Shown here in pieces: positions 1 to 8,218 of a stretch of 64,000 nucleotides of DNA. This DNA is from Bacillus sp. FJAT-14578 (GTDB lineage Bacteria > Bacillota > Bacilli > Bacillales > Bacillaceae_H). Positions within the stretch are counted from its first letter, which is position 1; each line of letters opens with the position of its first letter. Both the position numbers and the translations under genes were made by a program. The stretch spans positions 186,001 to 250,000 of the forward strand of contig NZ_AYSE01000004.1 in the NCBI RefSeq assembly GCF_000504165.1, written 5' to 3'. The notes below the pieces were generated by a model, which saw only the letters and a list, made by a program, of their open reading frames with translations, did no database searches and had not been told where the DNA came from.

Positions 1-1
1 G

Positions 2-871
2 ACACTATGGCCAACTATCCTTGTAACCGAACGGCCGGATGTTGTCGCGGGAGAATTATTGGAAGGACGTGTCGCTATTTTTGTTAATGGAACACCGAAC
101 CCTTTAATTATGCCAGCGACATGGATTCAATTTTTTCAAACGGCTGAAGATTATTACTTGCGTTGGAATTTTGCCAGTTTTTTGAGGATTCTAAGGGTTG
201 TTGCATTCATCATCACTCTTCTTGGGCCATCGCTATTTATTGCTTTTCTTTCGTTTCACCCGGAATTGATTCCAACCCCTTTATTAGTTAGCCTGGCAGC
301 ACAGCGGCAAGGAATCCCATTTCCGGTATTTATAGAGGCATTGCTAATGGAATTCACATTTGAGTTTTTGCGCGAAGCCGGTGTGCGGATGCCGCGGCCT
401 ATTGGTCAGGCCGTTTCAATTGTTGGCGCACTTGTATTGGGAGAAGCTGCTGTTGCGGCAGGTATTGTTTCGAGTGCCATGGTCATTGTAGTGGCAGGAA
501 CGGCCATCGCCAGTTTTGCCATCCCGCATCATCCTATGACGGATGCGACACGTTTGCTTCGGTTTATGATGATGTTGTTGGCTGCTTCTTTTGGACTGTA
601 CGGGATTGGGCTCGGAGTCATTGTGTTAGCCGCACATACTTGCAGCGTGCGCTCTTTCGGCATTCCTTATTTGGCTCCTTTTGCACCACTCATTTTTGCT
701 GATTTGAAGGATACCCTAGTTCGGTTCCCAAAGCCATTTTTGTCAAAACGTCCTCGATTAATTAGCCAAATGAAAACAACAAGGACAGGTCCTACTGAGA
801 ATCTAGGCCCGTCACCGAGAGAAAATGAAATGAAAGACAACGAATCGAAGAGGGATAGCAATGAAACATAA
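2..871 (+). CDS. GerA-family spore germination protein, A subunit (5' truncated by window edge)
   Basis: The reading frame is open from base 2, so the gene begins outside the window; only the C-terminal ~289 residues are visible. They begin with the GerA signature TERPDVVAGELLEGRVAIFV, then give about five hydrophobic segments (the inner-membrane part of the A subunit) and a hydrophilic basic tail. GerA-family A subunits pair with a B permease and a C lipoprotein to form a germinant receptor in the spore inner membrane. The stop overlaps the start of the C-subunit gene by 11 bases, so the genes form one operon. Gene order A-C-B matches the gerK type. The germinant cannot be predicted. Confidence 0.93.
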   Translation, partial: TLWPTILVTERPDVVAGELLEGRVAIFVNGTPNPLIMPATWIQFFQTAEDYYLRWNFASFLRILRVVAFIITLLGPSLFIAFLSFHPELIPTPLLVSLAAQRQGIPFPVFIEALLMEFTFEFLREAGVRMPRPIGQAVSIVGALVLGEAAVAAGIVSSAMVIVVAGTAIASFAIPHHPMTDATRLLRFMMMLLAASFGLYGIGLGVIVLAAHTCSVRSFGIPYLAPFAPLIFADLKDTLVRFPKPFLSKRPRLISQMKTTRTGPTENLGPSPRENEMKDNESKRDSNET

Positions 872-2069
872 ACCATTCATCGTTTTCTTAATGCTTCTAT
901 CTATTGTATTGTTGTCAGGTTGTTGGGATCGTGCGGAGTTACAAGATTTAGACATTGTAAGCGCTATTGGCATTGATGAAGGCGGCGATGATGTGGAAAA
1001 CAGATATCGCGTTACGGTCCAAATTATAAATGAAGGACAAATAGCCGGTACGCAAGGGCAAGGAGGGAGATCAGAAATGGCCCCTGTTACGACATATTCG
1101 GCTACAGGAAGCACGATTTCAGAGGCACTCCGAAAAATTGCACCAAAGTCACCGAATGAACTGTTTTTTCCTCATGTGCAATTAATGGTGATTGGGGAGG
1201 ATCTGGCGAGAAACAAAGGGATACAAGATTTGTTTGATGTCATTGAACGGGACTCCCAATTTCGTACTCTTTTTCCCATTTTAATTGTAAGGGACAATAC
1301 AGCAAAGGCTCTTCTCCAAATCACGACACCTTTAGAGGCTGTTCCTGCAGCCAAAATTGTCGGGGGCTTGGAAACCACAAAAAAAATCTGGGGAGAGTAT
1401 GCAAGCACCCGTGCTGATCAAGTCATTCAGCAATTAGACGGAGAAGGTGCCAATTTAACGGGGATTGAGATTACTGGAGATCCGGCAAAAGGGAATGAAA
1501 TAACAAATGTCCAACAAATATCTTCGAAGACAGATATACAGATAAAAGGGCTTGCTGTTTTTAAAAATGGGAAACTCCAAAAATGGTTAGATGGAGATGA
1601 AGCGCGTGGTGCGTCATGGATCAATAATGAATTGACAAAAACAGTTGTCAATCTTGATTGTGAAAAGAAAAAAAAGGGGATTGCCGTTGAAATGGTACGC
1701 TCCCAAACGAAAGTTAAAGCAGACATAAAAAACAGAAAACCCGTTATTCGTATCGCAGTTCGATCAGAAGGCCACATCTCAGAAGTCCATTGTCCAATCG
1801 CTCTGGGTAAACATGAATCCATTGAAAAAATTGAAAAGCAGATGGAGAAGGAAATAAAAGAGGAAGTCATGATGGCTTTAGAAGCTGCTAAAGAACAAAA
1901 AAGCGACATTTTTCGTTTTGGTGAAACTGTCAACCGGGAGGACCCAAAATTATGGAAAAAAATCAAGGGGAAATGGGATGATGAAATCTTTCCCGAGACA
2001 GAGGTCCATGTAAATGTCCAAGTGTTTATTCGACGTTCAGGATTGCGTACAAAATCGTATATAAAGTGA
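861..2069 (+). CDS. Ger(x)C-family germination lipoprotein, C subunit
   Basis: A 402-aa protein with a lipoprotein signal peptide: basic N-terminus, hydrophobic core and lipobox LLSGC with Cys21 as the lipidation site. The mature start WDRAELQDLDIVSAIGIDE is the hallmark of GerC proteins (CWDxxE(L/I)). GerC subunits are anchored to the outer face of the spore inner membrane and are needed for receptor function. The ATG has GAGGG upstream within the end of the A-subunit gene, and the two genes overlap. The stop codon overlaps the region preceding the B-subunit gene, which indicates translational coupling. Confidence 0.94.
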   Translation: MKHKPFIVFLMLLSIVLLSGCWDRAELQDLDIVSAIGIDEGGDDVENRYRVTVQIINEGQIAGTQGQGGRSEMAPVTTYSATGSTISEALRKIAPKSPNELFFPHVQLMVIGEDLARNKGIQDLFDVIERDSQFRTLFPILIVRDNTAKALLQITTPLEAVPAAKIVGGLETTKKIWGEYASTRADQVIQQLDGEGANLTGIEITGDPAKGNEITNVQQISSKTDIQIKGLAVFKNGKLQKWLDGDEARGASWINNELTKTVVNLDCEKKKKGIAVEMVRSQTKVKADIKNRKPVIRIAVRSEGHISEVHCPIALGKHESIEKIEKQMEKEIKEEVMMALEAAKEQKSDIFRFGETVNREDPKLWKKIKGKWDDEIFPETEVHVNVQVFIRRSGLRTKSYIK

Positions 2070-2146
2070 AACTTTTATCGGTATCCGACTTACTGCCCGT
2101 TAATCCGAGGATAAAATTAAGCCATTACGAAGGGAGGGGGCAGACG

Positions 2147-3250
2147 GTGGAGAAAGCCAAGATTAGTGTCATTCAACTATTTGCCATGATGTTTATATTT
2201 GAACTTGGAAGCGCTCTTGTCGTAAGCTATGGAGTAACGGCGAAAAAGGATGCCTGGCTCGCCATTCTTTTAGGAATGGGCGGGGGAATTGTCTTATTTT
2301 TCATTTACTACTCTTTATTTCGCCAATATCCACATCTGCCGCTCACCGGGTATGCCAGGAAAATATTTGGAAAATACTTGGGCTGGGTAATCGGTTTGCT
2401 ATACACCGTCTATTTCTTATATGATGCCGCCCGAAATCTCCGCGATTTCGGGGAGTTGCTGCTTACATCGACCATGACAGAAACCCCCTTATTGGCGATC
2501 AACATCTTAATGGTCCTTGCCGTTTGTTATGTTCTTTATCTAGGGATTGAAGTATTGGGGAGAACCACAGAAGTATTTATTGTTGTCTTGCTTTTTTTGG
2601 GGGTCATAGGAAACCTGTTCATCTATCTTTCAGGTAATGTCGATCTCAACAATTTGCAGCCGTTCCTTGAAAATGGATGGAAGCCAATCTTAACAACAGC
2701 CTTTCCATTACTTACTTTTTTTCCTTTCGGAGAAATGCTCGTCTTTACCATGCTGCTTCCCTACTTAAACAAGCCTGAATTAACAAAAAAAGTGTGGCTG
2801 TCTGTCTTACTTTCAAGCGGTCTTATCTTAAGTTATACAACCAGTTTAGACATTGCTGTTCTTGGCTTAGGGGAAGTGGAGAGATCTACTTTTCCATTAT
2901 TATCGACCATTGGGAAGGTCAACCTTTTTGAGTTCATACAACGACTGGATGCTCTTGTTGTCTTTACCTTTCTGATTACGATGTTTTTCAAAATATCGAT
3001 CCTTTTTTATGGAGCGGTCATTGGAATGACCGATTTATTTAAGTTAAAAAGCCATCAACAAATTGTGCTGCCAGCCGGTGTTATGCTCATCTTTTTATCC
3101 ATGGTGATTGCCACGGATTTTGCGGAACATATTGAAGAAGGTCTATATATTGTACTTTATCCCCTTCACTTGCCTTTCTTGGTGGTCATCCCGTTGCTCA
3201 TGCTGTTTGTTGCCATGATTCGTAATGCTTTCAAGAAGAAAACTAACTAG
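2147..3250 (+). CDS. GerB-family endospore germination permease, B subunit
   Basis: I place the start at GTG 2147, giving 367 aa beginning MEKAKISVIQLFAMMFIFELG. This is the usual GerB N-terminus and is preceded by a strong AGGGAGGGGG ribosome binding site. The frame also extends back to GTG 2066, which overlaps the C-subunit stop, but that would add 27 residues not typical of the family. The protein is almost entirely hydrophobic, with about ten membrane segments (APC/spore germination permease fold). In the receptor complex it is the likely ligand-sensing subunit. It ends the operon and its stop overlaps a convergent small gene. Confidence 0.92.
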   Translation: MEKAKISVIQLFAMMFIFELGSALVVSYGVTAKKDAWLAILLGMGGGIVLFFIYYSLFRQYPHLPLTGYARKIFGKYLGWVIGLLYTVYFLYDAARNLRDFGELLLTSTMTETPLLAINILMVLAVCYVLYLGIEVLGRTTEVFIVVLLFLGVIGNLFIYLSGNVDLNNLQPFLENGWKPILTTAFPLLTFFPFGEMLVFTMLLPYLNKPELTKKVWLSVLLSSGLILSYTTSLDIAVLGLGEVERSTFPLLSTIGKVNLFEFIQRLDALVVFTFLITMFFKISILFYGAVIGMTDLFKLKSHQQIVLPAGVMLIFLSMVIATDFAEHIEEGLYIVLYPLHLPFLVVIPLLMLFVAMIRNAFKKKTN

Positions 3251-3479
3251 AACCGTTTTGTTTGTTTCTTTTATTTCTAAGGATGAGAGCGATTTGCTGA
3301 CCAATTGTAAGCAACAAAAGGAATGCCAACATCACATATTCACCCGTTTCGATTACCCAAAACGGGTTGAGTAAATGGAACAATGCGTGAGAGAGCTTAA
3401 ATCCTAAAAGAATGTCCATTGATAAACTAAGTAAAATGCTTAATAAAAGAATGAATACAACGGCTCCCAATGCTTTCAT
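3243..3479 (-). CDS. small two-TM membrane protein, unknown function
   Basis: A 78-aa protein with two strong hydrophobic segments (about residues 2-24 and 48-69) and a basic, Lys/Arg/Asn-rich C-terminus. The frame can begin 24 bases upstream at 3503, but only the ATG at 3479 has a good site: AAGGAG nine bases before it, lying inside the longer version. It converges with the GerB gene and their stops overlap by 8 bases, so no terminator separates them. I do not recognise the family. Confidence 0.7.
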   Translation of the reverse strand: MKALGAVVFILLLSILLSLSMDILLGFKLSHALFHLLNPFWVIETGEYVMLAFLLLLTIGQQIALILRNKRNKQNGSS

Positions 3480-3546
3480 GAATTTTTTCTCCTTATTTGT
3501 CATGGTCTAAACATAGTATTTGTTACAAGGAAACGTTTAATAAAGA

Positions 3547-3575
3547 GAAAAGACCGATGTTATACCGGTCCTTTC
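3547..3575 (-). terminator. intrinsic terminator for the leftward small ORF at 3603-3735
   Basis: Read on the minus strand, AAAGGACCG and CGGTCTTTT form a 9-bp stem (one G-T pair) followed by a T-rich tract. It lies just past the stop of the small ORF at 3603-3735, which supports that ORF being, or having been, a transcribed gene. Confidence 0.6.
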
Positions 3576-3602
3576 GCATGTTTAGCGGTAATGGATGCAG
3601 TC

Positions 3603-3735
3603 TTATTTAGAGTTCATATCATTTGTATTTACAGGTGAAAGGGCTCCTGACTTGTGTTTATCCTTTTGTGTACTATAATGGACATTTGTTAGCTTTCCGG
3701 TATCTTCCGGCTGATATTGTCCCTTTTGGATTCAT
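3603..3735 (-). pseudogene. frameshifted tiny hydrophilic protein gene (about 43 codons)
   Basis: On the minus strand an ATG at 3735 has a near-ideal site (AAGGAG, 8-base spacer). The frame from this ATG stops after 20 codons. Removing one A from the AAAA run at codons 3-5 gives an uninterrupted 43-codon frame, beginning MNPKGQYQPEDTGKLTNV, that ends at 3603 just before a terminator. The predicted product is rich in Lys, Gln, Ser, Thr and Asn, like many small sporulation-period proteins, but I do not recognise a family. This is either a true frameshift mutation or a one-base assembly error. Confidence 0.5.
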
Positions 3736-3915
3736 CTAAATCTCTCCTTTTCACTCAGTATGGGAGTAAACATTATTGTGTGTTCAATCAGATGGAATAT
3801 AATGTGCCTTATCTGCCCATCTTAAATGAAGAGGTGAGTACTTTATTCTTCTAATTCTATAATGGTTTTTAAAGGAATACGGGGAATTCTGGTTGAGAAA
3901 GCAGGGGGTTCAGTA

Positions 3916-4089
3916 TTATGTATGTTTGTTTTCGGCTGTTTCTTGTTTCTTGCCGGATCCAAACGGATTGGAAACACGCAAATCATAACCTTCGCTTTCT
4001 GCACTTACGTGAATAATATCTTCGTTTGCCCCTTTTTTACTTGAGTTCACTATTTGATCAGCATAATGGTCAAACGCATCTTTTTCCAT
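3916..4089 (-). CDS. small acidic hydrophilic protein, unknown function
   Basis: A 57-aa frame starting MEKDAFDHYADQIVNSSKKG. The chosen ATG follows AGAGGTG with a 6-base spacer. Upstream GTG and ATG codons in the same frame overlap the ribosome binding site. The product has no hydrophobic segment and is rich in charged and small polar residues. An overlapping 60-codon frame on the other strand lacks a ribosome binding site and looks like a shadow. I do not recognise the family. Confidence 0.5.
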   Translation of the reverse strand: MEKDAFDHYADQIVNSSKKGANEDIIHVSAESEGYDLRVSNPFGSGKKQETAENKHT

Positions 4090-4305
4090 GTTCATCACCT
4101 CTCAGTTAGTTTTCTTCCTAATCTTGAAGTTATACGTAAACATTGTTTGAGCGGAAAAAGGGTATTGCCGGTTATTTAAGTAATGTTTTCGTTATTAATA
4201 AAAAGTGTTTTATTTTTGTGGGGGTTATTTCTTTACGTTTTTTTATTTGACGCACTGACTCGTTTCGGGTTATGATAAACTCAAATAAATGAAACGTGTT
4301 TTCTC

Positions 4306-4400
4306 CAAAGGGGAGTAGCTGTTACAGCAAAGTCGTCATGACGGGATGGAAATCCCCGGCTTTGTTGGCAATGTTTATTGCTAGCGAGACCTTTGCCAAT
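4306..4400 (+). promoter_or_regulatory. yybP-ykoY (Mn2+) riboswitch aptamer
   Basis: The two conserved ends of this class are both present: AAAGGGGAGTAGCTG at the 5' side (4307-4321) and GCGAGACCTTTGCC at the 3' side (4384-4397). Between them are the variable hairpins, including TCGTCATGACG and CCCCGGCTTTGTTGGC. The class is known to bind Mn2+ and in most cases turns genes on, usually exporters or TerC-type proteins. Here the aptamer is followed by two tandem terminator hairpins and then a 41-codon gene. Confidence 0.85.
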
Positions 4401-4425
4401 GTATATTGGTAAAGGTCTGTTTTAT
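4387..4425 (+). terminator. riboswitch expression-platform hairpin 1
   Basis: GACCTTTGCCAAT and ATTGGTAAAGGTC form a long stem with loop GTAT, followed by TGTTTTATTT. The 5' arm is the conserved 3' end of the aptamer, so aptamer folding and this terminator compete. Confidence 0.75.
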
Positions 4426-4430
4426 TTAAC

Positions 4431-4464
4431 GCCTTTACCATAGAAAATGGTAAAGGCATTTTTT
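4431..4464 (+). terminator. riboswitch expression-platform hairpin 2
   Basis: GCCTTTACCA and TGGTAAAGGC form a perfect stem followed by ATTTTTTC. Its 5' arm (CCTTTACC) is also complementary to the 3' arm of hairpin 1 (GGTAAAGG). Pairing between the two hairpins would disrupt both terminators. Confidence 0.8.
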
Positions 4465-4536
4465 CATTTGCGGGAAAACACGTGAGTATGGTTCTCTGGA
4501 AGTTTGCGAGAATCAATATGAGAAGGGAGCGCGAAC

Positions 4537-4662
4537 ATGTCTAAACTTTCGAGAGTACTCAAAAGCACTGCATTTAAAAAAGGTATGAAGATGGCAAGAA
4601 AACGGCTCGTCCCTATCATCATGAATGAAATCAAAAAGAGAAGAGGCAAAAAGACATTTTAA
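4537..4662 (+). CDS. 41-aa very basic small protein under Mn2+ riboswitch control
   Basis: ATG at 4537 follows AGAAGGGAG with a normal spacer. The product begins MSKLSRVLKSTAFKKG and is strongly basic (about one third Lys/Arg) with alternating hydrophobic residues, compatible with an amphipathic helix. There is no clear membrane segment. It is the first gene after the riboswitch terminators, so it is the expected regulated gene. I know no small protein of this sequence in the yybP-ykoY regulon; E. coli MntS is similar in size only. The PAP2 gene follows about 115 bases later and may be co-transcribed. Confidence 0.6.
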   Translation: MSKLSRVLKSTAFKKGMKMARKRLVPIIMNEIKKRRGKKTF

Positions 4663-4777
4663 GCACTTTTTTCCTGGTAAGAAGGTGAGTAACGGAGTAA
4701 CGTTTGCGGTAGTTAAGAGATGAAGAGTTGAATCAATCATTTCAATAATGATGAATGTTAAAGGTTTGAGGTGTACG

Positions 4778-5512
4778 ATGTTTCAAAAAAGAATAAAAAT
4801 ATGGCCATTTCCTTTTCTTGTTACGATCTGGATTTTGGTTGGGTTTTCCATTTCAGCTTTTTGCGTTTATGCATTCGCGCAATTGTCAAAGGAGTTACTA
4901 GAGAAAGAAACATTTCTGTTTGATCAGTTGATTATTGACGTCGTGAGGTCGTATCCATCCCCGGAAATGGACCAATTCATGATTTTTATGACGGAAATGG
5001 GCTCGAGCAAGGCGATAGCTGTGCTGCTGGTTGCAGGTATGATTTGGCTCTGGTTTAAACGGCGAAATTTATGGGGAATGCTTATTTACTTCATTGCTGT
5101 AGCAGGTGGGGGACTATTGAATCTCTTTTTGAAACATGAGTTTCAAAGAGTGCGCCCCAGTGTCAATCAGATTGTAGAAGCCGATGGATTTAGCTTTCCA
5201 AGCGGTCATGCGATGGGCAATCTCATTTTTTACGGTTTTTTAGGTTATTTGGTTATACGAAGCAAGCGTCGGCGATTTTCGAAAATTGGATGGGGAATAG
5301 TGTTTGGTCTTACTATTTTGCTTATTGGGGTCAGTCGCATTTACCTTGGGGTTCACTACCCTTCAGATATAATGGCGGGTTATGCAGCAGGAACGGTTTG
5401 GCTCCTTTTATGTATTGCTTTACTCGAAATCATTTCCTTTTATTCTGCTGTAACTGCCCGTAAAACGACTCTGAAGTCTGGGGAACAAAGAGGCCTGGCT
5501 GGAGATAAATAA
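4778..5512 (+). CDS. PAP2-superfamily membrane phosphatase
   Basis: A 244-aa integral membrane protein with the three phosphatase motifs in order: KHEFQRVRP (K-x6-RP), FPSGH and SRIYLGVHYPSD (SR-x5-H-x3-D). About six hydrophobic segments surround them. Family members dephosphorylate lipid phosphates such as undecaprenyl pyrophosphate or phosphatidic acid at the outer membrane face; the substrate here is unknown. I chose ATG 4778 because GAGG lies six bases upstream; the frame also opens at 4748 but without a site. It lies downstream of the riboswitch-controlled small gene, so Mn2+ may influence it by readthrough. Confidence 0.88.
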   Translation: MFQKRIKIWPFPFLVTIWILVGFSISAFCVYAFAQLSKELLEKETFLFDQLIIDVVRSYPSPEMDQFMIFMTEMGSSKAIAVLLVAGMIWLWFKRRNLWGMLIYFIAVAGGGLLNLFLKHEFQRVRPSVNQIVEADGFSFPSGHAMGNLIFYGFLGYLVIRSKRRRFSKIGWGIVFGLTILLIGVSRIYLGVHYPSDIMAGYAAGTVWLLLCIALLEIISFYSAVTARKTTLKSGEQRGLAGDK

Positions 5513-5567
5513 CCATAAAGCAATTATAAAGAGAAGAAAAAATACGATAATACGAAGGTGATAGACA

Positions 5568-5699
5568 ATGAGAAAAACGATTAAACTTTCATTTGAACAG
5601 TTAGTATTGGAAAACAAAAAAGAGTTAATGAACAATGAAAAAGAAATGAAAAAAATCGAGCAGCGAATCGATGATAAACATTCTAAGCTTTCTAAGTAA
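5568..5699 (+). CDS. FbpB-like small basic protein
   Basis: A 43-aa product beginning MRKTIKLSFEQLVLENKKEL with a charged, Lys/Glu-rich helical remainder. The LSFEQLVxxNKxE pattern is what I recall for the Fur-regulated basic protein B family of Bacillus (small proteins helping the iron-sparing response). The site AAGGTG precedes the ATG by seven bases. I see no convincing Fur box immediately upstream, so regulation by iron is not shown here. Confidence 0.6.
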   Translation: MRKTIKLSFEQLVLENKKELMNNEKEMKKIEQRIDDKHSKLSK

Positions 5700-5770
5700 T
5701 GTTTTATGTAAGAATTTCGTTAAATAAGAAGTGCCAGATGCAACTAATCTTTATGAAATGAGGTATTTGA

Positions 5771-6217
5771 ATGAAAAAATGGCTGATTGCTGTTTCTGCC
5801 GTTCCTTTTTTGCTCCTTGGAGGATGTTCTTCCTTAGAAGGTGTGAACAATACATTGACGTATGTCAATGAAGCGACGGACTATGTCAATGAAGCTAGTA
5901 CTTTTGCAAATGAGATTCCGACTCTTGCCGAACAAGCTGTCAGCGATCAGCAAGCGGCACAGGAGCTGGAGACGAAGCTGCAAGAGATGAAACAAGATAT
6001 TGAAGAATTCAATGGACTTCAACCTCCGGATATGGCTGCTGATTTGCACCAGCAAATTGTGGAACAAAATAATCAAGTCGTACAGGGAATTGACTTGTAC
6101 TTAAACAATGTGGAAGAGGGTAAGCTTGATCCGGCCCTGCTGGAGAATACAGAAATCTTCCAGTCGATACAAGAAATAACGAGTATCATTGATCAAATCA
6201 AAGAATTGGGGCAATAG
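5771..6217 (+). CDS. DUF6376-type lipoprotein
   Basis: A 148-aa secreted lipoprotein: signal peptide with lipobox LLGGC, Cys19 as the lipidated residue. It continues with SSLEGVNNTLTYVNEATDYV, a pattern seen in DUF6376 lipoproteins of Bacillus. The rest is helical and rich in Gln/Glu, likely a coiled-coil bundle outside the membrane. GAGGT precedes the ATG. It ends at a strong bidirectional terminator. Function is unknown. Confidence 0.8.
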   Translation: MKKWLIAVSAVPFLLLGGCSSLEGVNNTLTYVNEATDYVNEASTFANEIPTLAEQAVSDQQAAQELETKLQEMKQDIEEFNGLQPPDMAADLHQQIVEQNNQVVQGIDLYLNNVEEGKLDPALLENTEIFQSIQEITSIIDQIKELGQ

Positions 6218-6242
6218 ATGCTCTGAGAAAGAGTCCGAAAGT

Positions 6243-6280
6243 ATAGAATGAGCCGCGGAATGTTCCGCGGCTCATTCTAT
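6243..6280. terminator. bidirectional terminator between convergent genes
   Basis: An 18-bp perfect inverted repeat, ATAGAATGAGCCGCGGAA and its complement, around a 2-base centre. It lies between the DUF6376 gene and the leftward gene ending at 6272, whose stop falls inside the hairpin. Confidence 0.8.
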
Positions 6281-6904
6281 AGGTTCAATCTCTTGTCCGA
6301 CCTTATAACCATGTGGCAGCTGACTTTGAATGGCTTCAATGGATGAAAATTTTTCTTCATTCGAGTAAATGGTAAAGCCTTGACCGTCATGGTCAATGAT
6401 GAGCATTGTCGTTTTGGAATCATTGTCGATGAAAGGAACAGACCATTCACCTTTTTTCCAAAATCTTCTTTTTGTTTCTATTACGAATTCGATCGGTTTA
6501 TGGAAAGAGAGGCCGAAGAACTGATTTTGGGCAGCCAGATAATAGGTTTGTGTCATCAGTTTGATAAGGTCAGCCATCGTCTTTACTTTCACATGAAAAC
6601 AAGGAGGATGATAAGAATGGGTCTTTCCGAGCGTCCAATACACTCGCTTATCTGCCCATGGCTTAATGTCATATTCATATTGGTGGCGTTTTAAAAAGTC
6701 TTCATTTTCCTCGTATTCATCGTATTCTTCAATGGCGGCATACAAAGGAAAAACATTGATTTCACACAATAGGTCCAAAAGAAACTCCTTGTTTTCTTCT
6801 ACATAATCGTCTGTATGATGAACCGACACGGATAGGCAGGAAATGTTTCCTGTATGTTGGACAGTGCCTAAGTCGCTATTGTCATGGATCCATACATATT
6901 TCAT
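6272..6904 (-). CDS. hypothetical cytoplasmic protein
   Basis: A 210-aa product beginning MKYVWIHDNSDLGTVQHTG. I chose the ATG at 6904 because AAGGAG lies six bases before it; the frame also opens 33 bases upstream without a site. There is no signal peptide or membrane segment. The sequence is rich in aromatic, His and acidic residues (for example a YDEYEENEDF stretch near residues 61-70). I do not recognise a family. It is monocistronic and converges with the DUF6376 gene. Confidence 0.7.
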   Translation of the reverse strand: MKYVWIHDNSDLGTVQHTGNISCLSVSVHHTDDYVEENKEFLLDLLCEINVFPLYAAIEEYDEYEENEDFLKRHQYEYDIKPWADKRVYWTLGKTHSYHPPCFHVKVKTMADLIKLMTQTYYLAAQNQFFGLSFHKPIEFVIETKRRFWKKGEWSVPFIDNDSKTTMLIIDHDGQGFTIYSNEEKFSSIEAIQSQLPHGYKVGQEIEPIE

Positions 6905-7192
6905 ACTTTGCTCCTTTCTATGTTTCACTTTGTTCATAGTAGGACAAGTGTTTTAATTTAAGTTTTGAATACATAATCCTATCTGTTTTATGATTGACAT
7001 TTCTTTGTGCAGCCAGTAGTTTTACATCTCTATTACTTAGTATATTTTATATAACAATTAAAACAATCCGATGAAAGAAGATTGTTGATACAAGACAAAC
7101 AAATAGCAGTTGCGGTATAATGATGTACTTGAAGTGCAATAAACTATGAGAATTGATAATTTTACAAATTGGAACAAGGAGAATTAAAAAAG

Positions 7193-8023
7193 ATGGACTT
7201 ATTGATGATTTTAAAAGCAATTATTTTAGGCCTTGTTGAAGGGTTAACAGAATTCGCGCCCGTTTCATCAACGGGTCACATGATTATCGTGGATGATATG
7301 TGGCTGCATTCAGAACAATTTTTAGGAAAATATACAGCCAATACATTTAAGGTGGTTATTCAGCTTGGTTCGATTATGGCGGTTGTGTTCGTTTTTAAAG
7401 ACCGCTTCCTTGACATGTTAGGATTGGGGCGCTTCAGCAAAAATACGGCTCAACAACCTGACCGCCTTAAGTTGACTCAAGTCATTGTCGGGTTAATTCC
7501 TGCCGGCGTTCTGGGGGTATTATTTGAGGATTATATTGATGAACATTTGTTTTCGACGGCTACCGTGTTAATCGGTCTAGTAATTGGAGCTATCTTTATG
7601 ATTTTGGCTGACTTCTTTGGTGCGAAAAATCCAAAAGTTCAAACCGTTGACCAAATTACGTATAAACAAGCATTGGCAGTCGGACTTATTCAATGTTTCT
7701 CGTTATGGCCTGGGTTCTCAAGATCGGGTTCGACCATCTCTGGTGGTGTTTTACTTGGGATGAGTCACCGAGCGGCAGCTGATTTTACTTTCATTATGGC
7801 TGTTCCGATTATGTTTGGAGCAAGCTTTTTATCTTTGTTGAAAAACTGGCAATACTTTACGCTCGATGCGCTGCCGTTTTTTATCGCCGGCTTTATTAGC
7901 GCCTTCGTATTTGCGTTAATCTCCATTCGCTTTTTCTTGAAGTTGATCAACAAAATTAAACTCGTACCGTTTGCGATTTATCGTATTGTTTTAGCTGCCA
8001 TCATTTACGTTGTTTACTTTTAA
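7193..8023 (+). CDS. uppP: undecaprenyl-diphosphatase
   Basis: A 276-aa integral membrane enzyme that recycles undecaprenyl pyrophosphate, the lipid carrier for cell-wall synthesis, and underlies bacitracin resistance. The family motifs are present: GLVEGLTEFAPVSSTGHMII near the N-terminus (glutamate-rich motif and PVSSTGH) and PGFSRSGSTISGG in the second half. About eight hydrophobic segments are visible and the length is normal. The ATG at 7193 follows AAGGAG; an in-frame TTG at 7169 lies upstream of that site and is not used. Monocistronic, followed by an R1-type hairpin. Confidence 0.95.
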   Translation: MDLLMILKAIILGLVEGLTEFAPVSSTGHMIIVDDMWLHSEQFLGKYTANTFKVVIQLGSIMAVVFVFKDRFLDMLGLGRFSKNTAQQPDRLKLTQVIVGLIPAGVLGVLFEDYIDEHLFSTATVLIGLVIGAIFMILADFFGAKNPKVQTVDQITYKQALAVGLIQCFSLWPGFSRSGSTISGGVLLGMSHRAAADFTFIMAVPIMFGASFLSLLKNWQYFTLDALPFFIAGFISAFVFALISIRFFLKLINKIKLVPFAIYRIVLAAIIYVVYF

Positions 8024-8060
8024 TTAAAACGCTGTTTAAGCGATAAAATAAGTTTTTTTC

Positions 8061-8108
8061 GGGAGGATGACTCAAAAGTTATTTTTATATCTTTTGGGTC
8101 ATCCTCTC
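8061..8108. repeat. R1 repeat fragment acting as terminator after uppP
   Basis: GGGAGGATGACTCAAAAG and CTTTTGGGTCATCCTCTC form a long imperfect hairpin. It matches only the first hairpin (the ..GACTCAAAAGG.. part) of the longer R1 repeats at 18.66 and 37.38 kb. The second part of the repeat is absent here. Confidence 0.75.
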
Positions 8109-8218
8109 TCCCATTTTTGCCTGCTAAATGTTACCATCATATAGAGATGTTCTCGATAGTCCTAAAACTTTAAGGGAATCAAATTGGGACAAGCACTACA
8201 GGAAGGAGATTAACAAAA

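Noticed and set aside
3862..4044. 60-codon frame on the plus strand
   Set aside because: It is opposite the better supported minus-strand gene at 3916-4089 and has no ribosome binding site.
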